Origin: Lachnospiraceae bacterium | GTDB taxonomy: Bacteria > Bacillota > Clostridia > Lachnospirales > Lachnospiraceae | Assembly: GCA_017613225.1 (NCBI GenBank) | Contig: JAGAEH010000024.1 | Span: 1 to 7,461 of the forward strand | Length of the DNA: 7,461 nt | Reading direction: 5' to 3' | Shown here: positions 1-6,444 of the stretch, in pieces | Layout: each line of letters begins with the position of its first letter | Position numbering within the stretch: the stretch's first letter is position 1 | The notes under the pieces: model-generated | The model's input: the letters and a program-made list of their open reading frames with translations, nothing else | What the model was told of the DNA's origin: nothing | The model's database searches: none | Translations under genes and position numbers: made by a program

Positions 1-1
1 A

Positions 2-280
2 GGCATGCAGCCGCTAGAAGCTCTCCGGGCTGCCACCGGTAATGCTGCGAAGGCCTGCCGCGTGGAATCCCTGACCGGCACGCTGAAAGCAGGGATGGAG
101 GCGGATCTGATCGCCGTAAATGGTAGGCCTGACGAGGAAATCCGAGCCTTGCGGAACATCGATATGGTGGTAAAGAGCGGCAGTCTGGTGCGCTCCTCTC
201 TGGAAGATGAGACCAGGCCGCATTTTTCGCCCCTGGCCTTCGACCGGGTGCCGGAAGGAGCTTCGTTTATCAATTGGTAG
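2..280 (+). CDS. Amidohydrolase family protein, C-terminal fragment
   Basis: The reading frame is already open at the left edge, so this is the last ~93 residues of a gene that begins outside the window. The ATG at position 5 is probably internal. The visible part shows the typical end of metal-dependent amidohydrolases (imidazolonepropionase / dipeptidase-like branch): a helix reading GMQPLEALRAAT-NAAK, then TGTLKAGMEADLIAVNGRP, which is the return to the small beta-sandwich domain, then a short segment ending in VVKSGSLV. In the family these enzymes hydrolyse C-N bonds of cyclic amides or dipeptides in the cytoplasm. The metal-binding HxH and catalytic Asp would lie upstream, so neither activity nor substrate can be judged here. 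After the stop there are about 120 nt before the next likely start, with a promoter between, so it appears to be a separate transcription unit from the next gene. Confidence 0.85.
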   Translation, partial: GMQPLEALRAATGNAAKACRVESLTGTLKAGMEADLIAVNGRPDEEIRALRNIDMVVKSGSLVRSSLEDETRPHFSPLAFDRVPEGASFINW

Positions 281-298
281 ATCATCGGAAGGAAGTTG

Positions 299-327
299 TT
301 TTCAACCGTCTGTTCTTTTGTTATAAT
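299..327 (+). promoter_or_regulatory. Sigma-70/SigA-type promoter for the glycosyltransferase-like gene
   Basis: A perfect TATAAT lies at 322-327. With a 17-nt spacer, TTTTCA at 299-304 gives a 4-of-6 match to the -35 consensus. The predicted transcript would begin near 334-336, giving a leader of roughly 65 nt that contains the hairpin at 344-367. The region is AT-rich against a GC-rich background. This is a prediction by eye from consensus only. Confidence 0.6.
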
Positions 328-343
328 AACATTTACACGCACG

Positions 344-367
344 AGGGATCCTGCAGGCGGGATCCCT
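344..367 (+). other. Hairpin in the 5' leader
   Basis: AGGGATCC (344-351) and GGATCCCT (360-367) are perfect reverse complements around an 8-nt loop. A competing shorter stem is possible between GCAGG (353-357) and CCTGC (365-369), so the two folds exclude each other. No T-run follows the structure, so it is not a standard intrinsic terminator. It lies between the predicted transcription start and the ribosome binding site, and may stabilise the mRNA or tune initiation. No ligand-binding riboswitch class is recognised. Confidence 0.5.
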
Positions 368-380
368 GCGGCATCTTATG

Positions 381-387
381 AGGGGAG
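381..387 (+). promoter_or_regulatory. Ribosome binding site that selects start at 399
   Basis: AGGGGAG lies 11 nt before the ATG at 399. The in-frame upstream ATG at 378 has no purine-rich site ahead of it (the preceding bases are CCTGCGGCATCTT) and overlaps this site. The start at 399 is therefore preferred, giving a 489-residue protein rather than 496. Confidence 0.65.
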
Positions 388-398
388 AACCACAGTCT

Positions 399-1868
399 AT
401 GTCAGACAGGGCAGCCGTGATCTTCGGCAACAGGACCGCTCCGAAGGATTATAAGAAGGCGGTACGATCCAAGAACAAATACATCCGTAAATTCGGCGAC
501 GATTCCGCCGCTCCGCATCCGGTAAAGATCGTGGAGAATCCCGTGATCGGCCCCATCCTGGGAGTGCAGGACATCCGGGTCTGTGAAGGCACGGGAGAGA
601 TCCCCTTCGATACGGAAAAGGGCATCATCGTAGGAAATATCCGTATGGGCTTCGGACACTACCGCATCTCCATAGCCATGGCCAGCGCGGCCCACGCCCT
701 GGGCTATCAGCCCTACTGGATGGACCTCAATTCTTTTCTCGAGACGACCTGCACCAAGGTGATCGGCGCCCAGAACGACCTGTATTCCCTGGGTTCCCGC
801 ATCTCTCAGAAGAGCAGGCTGTTCAACAAATTCGTGTGGGAGCCCATCAACTACGAGGGCTTCCGCAAGCTTTCCTACAATGCCTCCGATCAGAAGAACG
901 CGGAGCTGATGGCACCGGTCTTTGCCGAGATCCCGAAGGACATCCCGGTGATCGGCACCCACGTGTGGCCCGCCCAGGCCGCGCTGCACGCCGGCATGAA
1001 GTATGTGGTCAACGCGATCCCGGACAACTGGCCCATGGCGCTGCACCTGGCAGAAGGGGCAGTCCACACCATCCAGACCCACAACTCCTGGCAGGGATAT
1101 CGTATATTAAACGGCATGCGGGGCAAAGAAGTCCTGGAACCCATGCCCGCGGACAGCCTTCTCTATACCGGCCACTATATCGACCACGAGCTGGTGGCCA
1201 ACCTGGAAGAGGACACTGCGGCCCGCCTGGCGCGCTTTGAACAGAAGAAGCCCATGCGCTTCCTGCTGACCATCGGCGGCGCCGGTGCCCAGAAAGAGAT
1301 CTTTGCGGCCATCATCAAATTCCTGATCCCGGCCATCAAAAAGGAGAAGGCTGCCCTGTATGTGAACGTGGGCGACTATAAGAACGTCTGGGACAAACTG
1401 GTGAAGGAGATCCCGCCGCTGGCAGAGCTTTCGACCACCCACTTCGACGACTGGGCCGACACCTGTGCCTTTACAAAAGAAGCACTGACCGGCGACGTCA
1501 CCGGTGTCCACGCCTTCTGGCATCAGAACATCTTCCAGGCCGTGTACGCCACCAACCTGCTGCTGCGCAGCTGCGACGTGCTGGTGACCAAACCCAGCGA
1601 ACTTGCCTTCTACCCGGTGCCGAAGCTGTTCATCAAGCGCATCGGCGGCCACGAGCAGTGGGGCGCCATCCACTCGGCGGAGATCGGGGACGGCACGCTG
1701 GAGTGCCGCGACATCCCGCATACCCTGCAGATGATCCGCATGTTCATGAAGGATGAGGTCCTGTTCCCCGACATGTGTGAGAATATACGGAAGAACAAAG
1801 CCGCCGGCATCTACGACGGCGCCTATAAAGTCGTAAAAGCCGCTATGGCACTGAAAGACCGTGCATAA
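399..1868 (+). CDS. GT-B fold glycosyltransferase-like protein (MurG/MGDG-synthase-like), unassigned subfamily
   Basis: This 489-residue protein has the layout of a two-domain GT-B glycosyltransferase. The first ~75 residues are a non-hydrophobic extension with many Lys/Arg. The N-terminal Rossmann-like half starts at IIVGNIRMGFGHYR (76-89), which resembles the glycine-rich acceptor-side motif of MurG and monogalactosyldiacylglycerol synthases. GTHVWPAQAA (186-195), AIPDNWP (206-212) and YTGHYIDHEL (256-265) sit where those enzymes have their acceptor and linker motifs. The C-terminal half has LTIGGAGAQKE (290-300), then DVLVTKPSELAFY (393-405) and GGHEQWGA (416-423), which fit the nucleotide-sugar binding region. 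No signal peptide or membrane helix is seen, so a cytoplasmic or membrane-peripheral enzyme is expected. By family analogy it would transfer a sugar from a nucleotide donor to a lipid or other acceptor. Donor, acceptor and subfamily are not recognised. It lies upstream of a sugar symporter and alpha-galactosidase but is separated from them by a structured repeat. Confidence is high that it is a gene and moderate for the fold. Confidence 0.7.
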   Translation: MSDRAAVIFGNRTAPKDYKKAVRSKNKYIRKFGDDSAAPHPVKIVENPVIGPILGVQDIRVCEGTGEIPFDTEKGIIVGNIRMGFGHYRISIAMASAAHALGYQPYWMDLNSFLETTCTKVIGAQNDLYSLGSRISQKSRLFNKFVWEPINYEGFRKLSYNASDQKNAELMAPVFAEIPKDIPVIGTHVWPAQAALHAGMKYVVNAIPDNWPMALHLAEGAVHTIQTHNSWQGYRILNGMRGKEVLEPMPADSLLYTGHYIDHELVANLEEDTAARLARFEQKKPMRFLLTIGGAGAQKEIFAAIIKFLIPAIKKEKAALYVNVGDYKNVWDKLVKEIPPLAELSTTHFDDWADTCAFTKEALTGDVTGVHAFWHQNIFQAVYATNLLLRSCDVLVTKPSELAFYPVPKLFIKRIGGHEQWGAIHSAEIGDGTLECRDIPHTLQMIRMFMKDEVLFPDMCENIRKNKAAGIYDGAYKVVKAAMALKDRA

Positions 1869-1893
1869 GGGACGTTTCTCTATACACGGTAAT

Positions 1894-1971
1894 TGTCATC
1901 CTGAGCGAAGTGTGTGAAGCACACGAAGTCGAAGGATCCTTCGACTCCGCTGCGCTCCGCTCAGGATGACA
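1894..1971. repeat. Intergenic palindromic repeat with nested hairpins
   Basis: Perfect 14-bp outer arms, TGTCATCCTGAGCG (1894-1907) and CGCTCAGGATGACA (1958-1971), enclose two further perfect structures. One is GTGTG/CACAC (1910-1914 with 1920-1924). The other is a 20-bp palindrome centred on GGATCC at 1927-1946. The whole 78-bp element can fold into a branched, cloverleaf-like shape. From memory, TGTCATCCTGAGCG...GAAGGATC text recurs in intergenic regions of many unrelated bacterial genomes, so this is likely a copy of a dispersed REP/MITE-like element; this was not searched. It starts 25 nt after the glycosyltransferase stop and ends 64 nt before the symporter start. No T-run follows, so it is not a classic terminator, although it may stabilise or process mRNA. 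No coding capacity was seen. Confidence 0.8.
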
Positions 1972-2035
1972 GGAGAGGAATAAACACCGCGCTTACGATA
2001 AAAATGATCTTTCAATAATAAAAAGGAGAGGCACA

Positions 2036-3499
2036 ATGACGACCCCTGAGACCGCGGAACCCGCAACCATCACCAAGAAACCCATCACCAACAAGGTCCT
2101 GTGGATCTTCGCAGTGGGACAGTTTGGCTGGAGCCTGCTGTCCGGCGTGATCTCCACCTGGCTGGTGCACCTGTACACCGGCGTCCATACCCCGGGCGAC
2201 ACCAACGGCATCTTCGGCCAGTTCATCACCCAAAGCCCGATCCTGGCCTCCATCACCCTGTTCGGCCTGATCACGGCGGTGGGCCGCGTCTTCGACGCCG
2301 TCACCGACCCGCTGGTGGCCAGCTGGTCCGACCGGGCCAACTACAAGGGCGGCCGCCGCATCCCCTTCATGAAGGCTGTCGCGATCCCCTTCGCCCTGTG
2401 CACCATCGCGGTGTTCGTGCTGCCCCAGACCGCTTCCGTGGCGGCCAACAACACCATCATCTTCGTGCTGCTGATGCTGTTCTACCTGCTGATGACCATC
2501 TACTGCACGCCCTATAACGCGCTGATCGCGGAACTGGGCGACACGCAGCAGCACCGCATCAACGTGTCCACCTACATCTCCTTCACCTATATCGCGGGCT
2601 TCTCCGTGGCCACCTTCGTGCCGTCTCTGGCGGGCATGCTGGAAGGCGCCGCGGGCAGCCAGGAGAATTCCCTCCGCCTGGCCATCGGCATCATGTGCGC
2701 CCTGGCGGCCATCGCGATGATGGTCCCCGCCATCTTCATCAAGGAGCGCCAGTACATCGACAGCAAGCCGGTGCAGTCCAAGGCCTTCTCCTCCCTGATC
2801 AAGACCTACAAAAACAAGCAGTTCCGCCGCTTCGTGTACGCGGACGTGATCTACTTCTTCGCCGTGACCCTGTTCCAGACCGGCCTGGCGGACTTTGAGA
2901 CCCGCCTGATGCTGATCCCCTCGGACAACACCTTCCTGCTGACGGTGCTGATGACGGTGGTGTCCCTGTGTCTGTATCCCTTCGTGAACAAACTGGCCCG
3001 GCAGATCGGCAAGAAGAAGCTGATCGTCATCGGCTTCTTTGCCTATTCCGGCGTATTTTTGATCACCTCCCTCTGCGGCACCGGCATGTTCTGGGGCATT
3101 CTGGTGGCGGTGACCGCCGGCGTTCCCATGGCCATCCTGGGCATCCTGCCCCAGGCCTGCGTGGCGGACGTCTCCGAGCTTAACACCCTTCAGACCGGCG
3201 AGGACCGCAGCGGCATGTACTTCGCGGCCCGCACCTTCGCCATGAAGATGGGCCAGGCCCTGTCCATGCTGGTCTACACCTCCATCACCGCAGCGGCCGT
3301 GGCCATCGTGAAGGCTCACCAGGAAGCCACCGGCTCCGATGCCATCACTGCCGAGATCTATCAGCAGATCCAGGGCCCTTACCGCACGGCTGCCATCGTG
3401 GCCACCTGCGCCTGCCTGCTGGGCGCCTGCCTGTTCCTGCTGTATAACGAAAAGGACATCATGGGCAAGATCAGGACCTTAAAGGGCGGAGAAGAATAA
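2036..3499 (+). CDS. GPH-family (MelB-like) sugar:cation symporter
   Basis: The protein has 487 residues, the usual length for glycoside-pentoside-hexuronide:cation symporters of the major facilitator superfamily, with about twelve hydrophobic segments between residues 22 and 470. The family signature GRVFDAVTDPLVASWSDR (83-100) is followed by GGRRIPFM (105-112). D87 and D91 fall where MelB has its cation-site Asp55 and Asp59. A second conserved stretch, TGEDRSGMYFAARTFAMKMG (387-406), matches the family's C-terminal half. By family it imports a small glycoside with Na+ or H+ across the inner membrane. By hand alignment, MelB's sugar-binding Asp19 and Asp124 correspond to S33 and C157 here, so the substrate need not be melibiose. 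The start is supported by AAGGAGAG at 2023-2030, just ahead of the ATG. The TAA stop directly abuts the ATG of the alpha-galactosidase, which indicates a shared substrate pathway. Confidence 0.9.
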   Translation: MTTPETAEPATITKKPITNKVLWIFAVGQFGWSLLSGVISTWLVHLYTGVHTPGDTNGIFGQFITQSPILASITLFGLITAVGRVFDAVTDPLVASWSDRANYKGGRRIPFMKAVAIPFALCTIAVFVLPQTASVAANNTIIFVLLMLFYLLMTIYCTPYNALIAELGDTQQHRINVSTYISFTYIAGFSVATFVPSLAGMLEGAAGSQENSLRLAIGIMCALAAIAMMVPAIFIKERQYIDSKPVQSKAFSSLIKTYKNKQFRRFVYADVIYFFAVTLFQTGLADFETRLMLIPSDNTFLLTVLMTVVSLCLYPFVNKLARQIGKKKLIVIGFFAYSGVFLITSLCGTGMFWGILVAVTAGVPMAILGILPQACVADVSELNTLQTGEDRSGMYFAARTFAMKMGQALSMLVYTSITAAAVAIVKAHQEATGSDAITAEIYQQIQGPYRTAAIVATCACLLGACLFLLYNEKDIMGKIRTLKGGEE

Positions 3500-5143
3500 A
3501 TGAAACTGCTGAAAAAGACGGTCACTTCCGTCCAGAAAACAGAAGAGCACGACGTCTTCGGGGACGGCCGCTACACGCTGATCCTGACGGGGCACGACGA
3601 GGATACGCCCCTGGCCGCGGAATATCCGGCGGAAGAGGGTCTGATCGAGGTCTCCGCAGTATTTCCCTTTGCCTTTGAGGAGGATGACATATTCTTCCTG
3701 AACGGCTACCAGAGCTGGACCTACAGCCCCGAGCGGACCAGGAAGCAGTTTGACGACAGCCTGCGCTACTGCCCCAAGGCGCTGGACAAAAAGTTCGGCT
3801 TTTCCCAGTACGGCGACGGCTATTTCTCCGACGCGGTGTACCGCAGGGACCTGCGCAGCGGCTACAAGAAGGGCTATTCCTACGCCTACGTGCGCCGGGG
3901 GGAGACCTTCTTCCTGTTCGCCTCCCTGGCGGAGGACACGGGCTTTACCCGCATCGAGATGCTGCCGGACGAGAGCGTGGTGCGGTTTAAGAAGGACTGT
4001 CACCACCGCCGGCTGGCGGAGGGCGAAGAATACACCGCCCTGGATCTGATCTTCCTGAAGGGCAGCGAGGACTTCGTGTTCGGCCGCTGGTTTGCCGAGA
4101 TGGGCGTTGCGCCCATGGCCACGGAGCCGAAGACCGGCTACACCAGCTGGTACAACTGCTATCAGGACATCAGCGAAGCCCAGATCCTGAAGGACCTGGA
4201 GGGCATGAAGACCCTCCCCGTGAAGCCGGACATCTTCCAGATCGACGACGGCTTCGAGACCTTCGTGGGAGACTGGCTGAGCGTGGATCCTGTAAAATTT
4301 CCCAACGGCCTTGGACCCATCGCGGAAAAGATCAAAGAAGAGGGCTATCAGCCGGGCATCTGGCTGGCGCCCTTCGTGTGCGAGATGAACTCCGCGCTGC
4401 TGGAAGCCCACCCCGAGTGGCTCCAGTACCGGGACGACAAGCCCGTGTTCACCGGCGCCAACTGGAGCGGCGGCTATGCTCTGGACCCTTACAACGAGGA
4501 AGTCCGGGACTACGTCCGCCGGTGCATCGGCCACTATAAGGACATGGGCTTCACCCTGTTCAAGCTGGACTTTTTATACGCGGCCTGCATGACGTCCCGG
4601 CCGGACAAGACCCGCGGCGAGATCATGGCGGACGCCATGGAGTTTCTGCGGGAAGTCTGCGGCGACGCCCAGATCCTGGCCTGCGGCGTGCCCCTGGCCT
4701 CCGCCTTCGGCAGGGTGGAGTACTGCCGCATCGGTCCGGACATGTCCTTAAGCTACAACGACAAGCTGTTCATGCGGCTGTTCCACAACGAGCGGCCTTC
4801 CACCATGCACACCCAGCGCAACACCCTGTACCGCAGGCAGCTGGACAAGCGGGCCTTTCTGAACGACCCGGACGTCTTTTTGCTGCGGGAGGGCAACACC
4901 TCCCTTTCCGCCGGGCAGAAGGAGACCCTGGCCATGGTGAACGCCCTGTTCGGCTCCGTGCTGTTCGCCTCCGACGACTTTGCGGAGTATGACGAGGAGA
5001 AAAAGGAACTGTACGCGCGGCTGACCCGCCTGCAGCATGCAAAGCAGGTGAAGACGACGGTGGAGCATCTGGGCAGGAAGCACCTGGTCACCGTCAGCTA
5101 TCTTCTGGACGACTGCGAGGAGAGGCTGGAGCTGGAACTATAG
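3500..5143 (+). CDS. Cytoplasmic alpha-galactosidase, glycoside hydrolase family 36
   Basis: The enzyme has 547 residues and is expected to hydrolyse terminal alpha-galactosyl linkages, releasing galactose from imported oligosaccharides or galactosides. An N-terminal beta-rich domain (about 1-205) carries NGYQSWTYS (68-76). The (beta/alpha)8 barrel begins near TSWYNCYQDIS (215-225) and includes FQIDDGFE (246-253), GDWL (257-260), FPNGL (267-271) and GIWLAPF (286-292). The clan GH-D nucleophile is predicted as D357 in FKLDFLY, and the acid/base as D414 in RIGPDMS. Their spacing of 57 resembles that of the compact Thermotoga GalA type (about 550 residues, Asp327/Asp387 as I recall) rather than the ~700-residue GH36 enzymes. 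A short beta-domain ends the protein. There is no signal peptide, so it acts on substrate brought in by the symporter. Its ATG immediately follows the symporter's TAA, and its ribosome binding site (GGAG at 3488-3491) lies inside the symporter gene, so translational coupling is likely. GH27-like or alpha-N-acetylgalactosaminidase specificity is not excluded. Confidence 0.9.
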   Translation: MKLLKKTVTSVQKTEEHDVFGDGRYTLILTGHDEDTPLAAEYPAEEGLIEVSAVFPFAFEEDDIFFLNGYQSWTYSPERTRKQFDDSLRYCPKALDKKFGFSQYGDGYFSDAVYRRDLRSGYKKGYSYAYVRRGETFFLFASLAEDTGFTRIEMLPDESVVRFKKDCHHRRLAEGEEYTALDLIFLKGSEDFVFGRWFAEMGVAPMATEPKTGYTSWYNCYQDISEAQILKDLEGMKTLPVKPDIFQIDDGFETFVGDWLSVDPVKFPNGLGPIAEKIKEEGYQPGIWLAPFVCEMNSALLEAHPEWLQYRDDKPVFTGANWSGGYALDPYNEEVRDYVRRCIGHYKDMGFTLFKLDFLYAACMTSRPDKTRGEIMADAMEFLREVCGDAQILACGVPLASAFGRVEYCRIGPDMSLSYNDKLFMRLFHNERPSTMHTQRNTLYRRQLDKRAFLNDPDVFLLREGNTSLSAGQKETLAMVNALFGSVLFASDDFAEYDEEKKELYARLTRLQHAKQVKTTVEHLGRKHLVTVSYLLDDCEERLELEL

Positions 5144-5147
5144 AAAT

Positions 5148-5162
5148 GTTTATAAAATAAAC
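5148..5162. other. Short AT-rich inverted repeat after the alpha-galactosidase
   Basis: GTTTAT (5148-5153) and ATAAAC (5157-5162) are perfect reverse complements around AAA. The stem is AT-rich with only one G-C pair and has no following T-run, so it would be a weak terminator at best. It could also be a chance feature of the AT-rich spacer or part of an operator. No better terminator is visible between 5144 and 5183. Confidence 0.25.
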
Positions 5163-5183
5163 GGAATATTGCGCTTCAATGAA

Positions 5184-5212
5184 TTGTAAAAAGCCATTTT
5201 GTACGATATATT
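5184..5212 (+). promoter_or_regulatory. Sigma-70/SigA-type promoter for the isomerase-carrier operon
   Basis: TTGTAA (5184-5189) and TATATT (5207-5212) are separated by exactly 17 nt and match the -35 and -10 consensus at 4 and 5 of 6 positions. Transcription would start near 5219, leaving a leader of about 43 nt before the ATG at 5262. A short inverted repeat, CAAT-GA-ATTG (5177-5186), overlaps the -35 edge and could be part of an operator, although it is too short to be convincing. Confidence 0.65.
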
Positions 5213-5248
5213 GGTAAATAGAGCAATTCCCTAAAATTCAGATCGAAC

Positions 5249-5259
5249 GGAGGGCCCTC
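5249..5259 (+). promoter_or_regulatory. Ribosome binding site embedded in a palindrome
   Basis: GGAGGG (5249-5254) lies 7 nt before the ATG at 5262, a strong Shine-Dalgarno site. It overlaps the perfect 10-bp palindrome GAGGGCCCTC (5250-5259). Because the palindrome has no loop, it cannot fold on itself as a full hairpin. It is recorded because it overlaps the initiation site and fixes the start codon. Confidence 0.7.
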
Positions 5260-5261
5260 AT

Positions 5262-6407
5262 ATGGAAAACAAACTCGTGAAACTGCCTGTCTGTATTCTG
5301 CGCGGCGGCACCAGCAAAGGTGTGTACATCCTGGAAGAGGACATGCCCGCGGATAAGGCCGACTGGGAACCCCTGCTGCTGCGTCTGATGGGCAGCCCTG
5401 ATCAGAAACAGATCGACGGTCTGGGCGGATCTCAGTCCGTCACCAGCAAAGTTGCCATCATCAAAAAGTCCGACCGCCCCGACGCGGACGTGGACTACAC
5501 TTTCGCTCAGGTATCGGTGGACAAGCCCCTGGTCAGCTACAAAGGCAACTGCGGCAACATCTCCTCCGGCGGTGGCCCCTTCTCCATCGAAAAGGGTCTG
5601 GTTGAGGCGAAGGACGGAATGACCAGCGTGCGCATCTACAACACCAACACCGATAAGATCATCGTGGCGGACGTGGCCACGGAAGACGGCATGGTCAAAT
5701 ACGGCGGCGACTTCGCCATCGCCGGCGTGCCGGGCACCGCGTCCCCCGTCAAACTGAAATTCGTGAATCCTTCCGGAACCCTGGGCCACGGCCTGCTGCC
5801 CACCGGCAACGCGGTGGACGTGCTGGACGTTCCCGGACTGGGTCCGGTGGAAGTCTCCATCGTGGACGCTGCGAACCCGCTGGTATTCGCCCGCGCCAAG
5901 GACCTGGGCCTCACCGGCAAGGAACTTCCGGAAGAACTGAACGCCGACGCCGCCAAGCTGGATCTCTTAGAGACCGTCCGCGGCTTGGCAGCCGTGAAAC
6001 TGGGCCTGTGCGAGGACTACAAGCGCTCTGCCTGGGACACCCCCGGCATCCCGAAGATGACCTACGTCGCACCGGCGGACGACTACACCGCATCGGACGG
6101 ACGGGAGATCAAGAAGGACGAGATCGACCTGCTCTCCCACATGATGTCCATGCAGAAGACCCATCCCAGCTACGCCATGACCGGCGCCATGTGCACCGCG
6201 GCCGCGGCAGTGGTGCCCGGCAGCATCGTGCAGCAGGTGCTTTCCGAAAACGTGGACACCCAGTTCATCCGCATCGGCCATCCCAGCGGCATCCTGGAGT
6301 GCGGCGTGGACTTTGTTGAAAACGGCGCGGTTCCGGATGTGGAGGACACCTTCGGTTTCCGTACTGCCAACTTCCTGATGGAAGGCACCGCGAGGATCCG
6401 CCTGTAG
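5262..6407 (+). CDS. PrpF-family isomerase (3-methylitaconate / 2-methylaconitate isomerase-like)
   Basis: This 381-residue protein is full length for the PrpF/DUF453 family, which has a diaminopimelate-epimerase-like fold with two similar halves. Members shift or isomerise the double bond of unsaturated carboxylates: PrpF (2-methylaconitate, propionate catabolism), Mii of nicotinate-fermenting Eubacterium barkeri (3-methylitaconate) and LigU (oxalomesaconate). Visible family motifs are RGGTSKGVY (14-22), MGSPDQKQIDGLGG (43-56), TSKVAI (61-66), FAQVSVD (81-87), NCGNISSGGGPFSIEKGLV (96-114) and GHPSG (339-343). K63 and C97 are 34 residues apart, which matches the active-site Lys and Cys pair of PrpF as I recall it. 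The protein is soluble, with no signal peptide. It is probably co-transcribed with the carrier gene that follows after 37 nt. No methylcitrate-cycle genes are in the window, so which unsaturated acid it acts on stays open. Confidence 0.88.
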   Translation: MENKLVKLPVCILRGGTSKGVYILEEDMPADKADWEPLLLRLMGSPDQKQIDGLGGSQSVTSKVAIIKKSDRPDADVDYTFAQVSVDKPLVSYKGNCGNISSGGGPFSIEKGLVEAKDGMTSVRIYNTNTDKIIVADVATEDGMVKYGGDFAIAGVPGTASPVKLKFVNPSGTLGHGLLPTGNAVDVLDVPGLGPVEVSIVDAANPLVFARAKDLGLTGKELPEELNADAAKLDLLETVRGLAAVKLGLCEDYKRSAWDTPGIPKMTYVAPADDYTASDGREIKKDEIDLLSHMMSMQKTHPSYAMTGAMCTAAAAVVPGSIVQQVLSENVDTQFIRIGHPSGILECGVDFVENGAVPDVEDTFGFRTANFLMEGTARIRL

Positions 6408-6444
6408 CGCATACAGATCGATAAGAAAGAAGGGGTAATCAATC

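Noticed and set aside
295..306. Terminator after the amidohydrolase (GTTG-TTTT-CAAC)
   Set aside because: The stem is only 4 bp and overlaps the predicted promoter -35 box; it is too weak to call.
378..398. Upstream ATG at 378 as the start of the glycosyltransferase-like gene
   Set aside because: It has no ribosome binding site ahead of it, and the purine-rich AGGGGAG lies between it and the better placed ATG at 399.
1894..1971. Rho-independent terminator for the glycosyltransferase gene
   Set aside because: The structure is strong, but no T-run follows on either strand, and the multi-hairpin architecture fits a dispersed repeat better.
1993..2021. Promoter directly ahead of the symporter (TTACGA, 17 nt, TAATAA)
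   Set aside because: Each box matches consensus at only about 3 of 6 positions, and transcription would start within or after the ribosome binding site.
2012..3319. Long minus-strand open frame of 435 codons opposite the symporter
   Set aside because: Its product is dominated by His, Gly, Gln, Asp and Arg, as expected from reading a GC-rich, CTG/GCC-biased gene backwards. The + strand frame has a complete family signature and a good ribosome binding site.
3479..4534. Minus-strand open frame of 351 codons opposite the alpha-galactosidase
   Set aside because: The + strand holds GH36 catalytic motifs throughout. The reverse frame has no recognisable domain and is a composition artefact.
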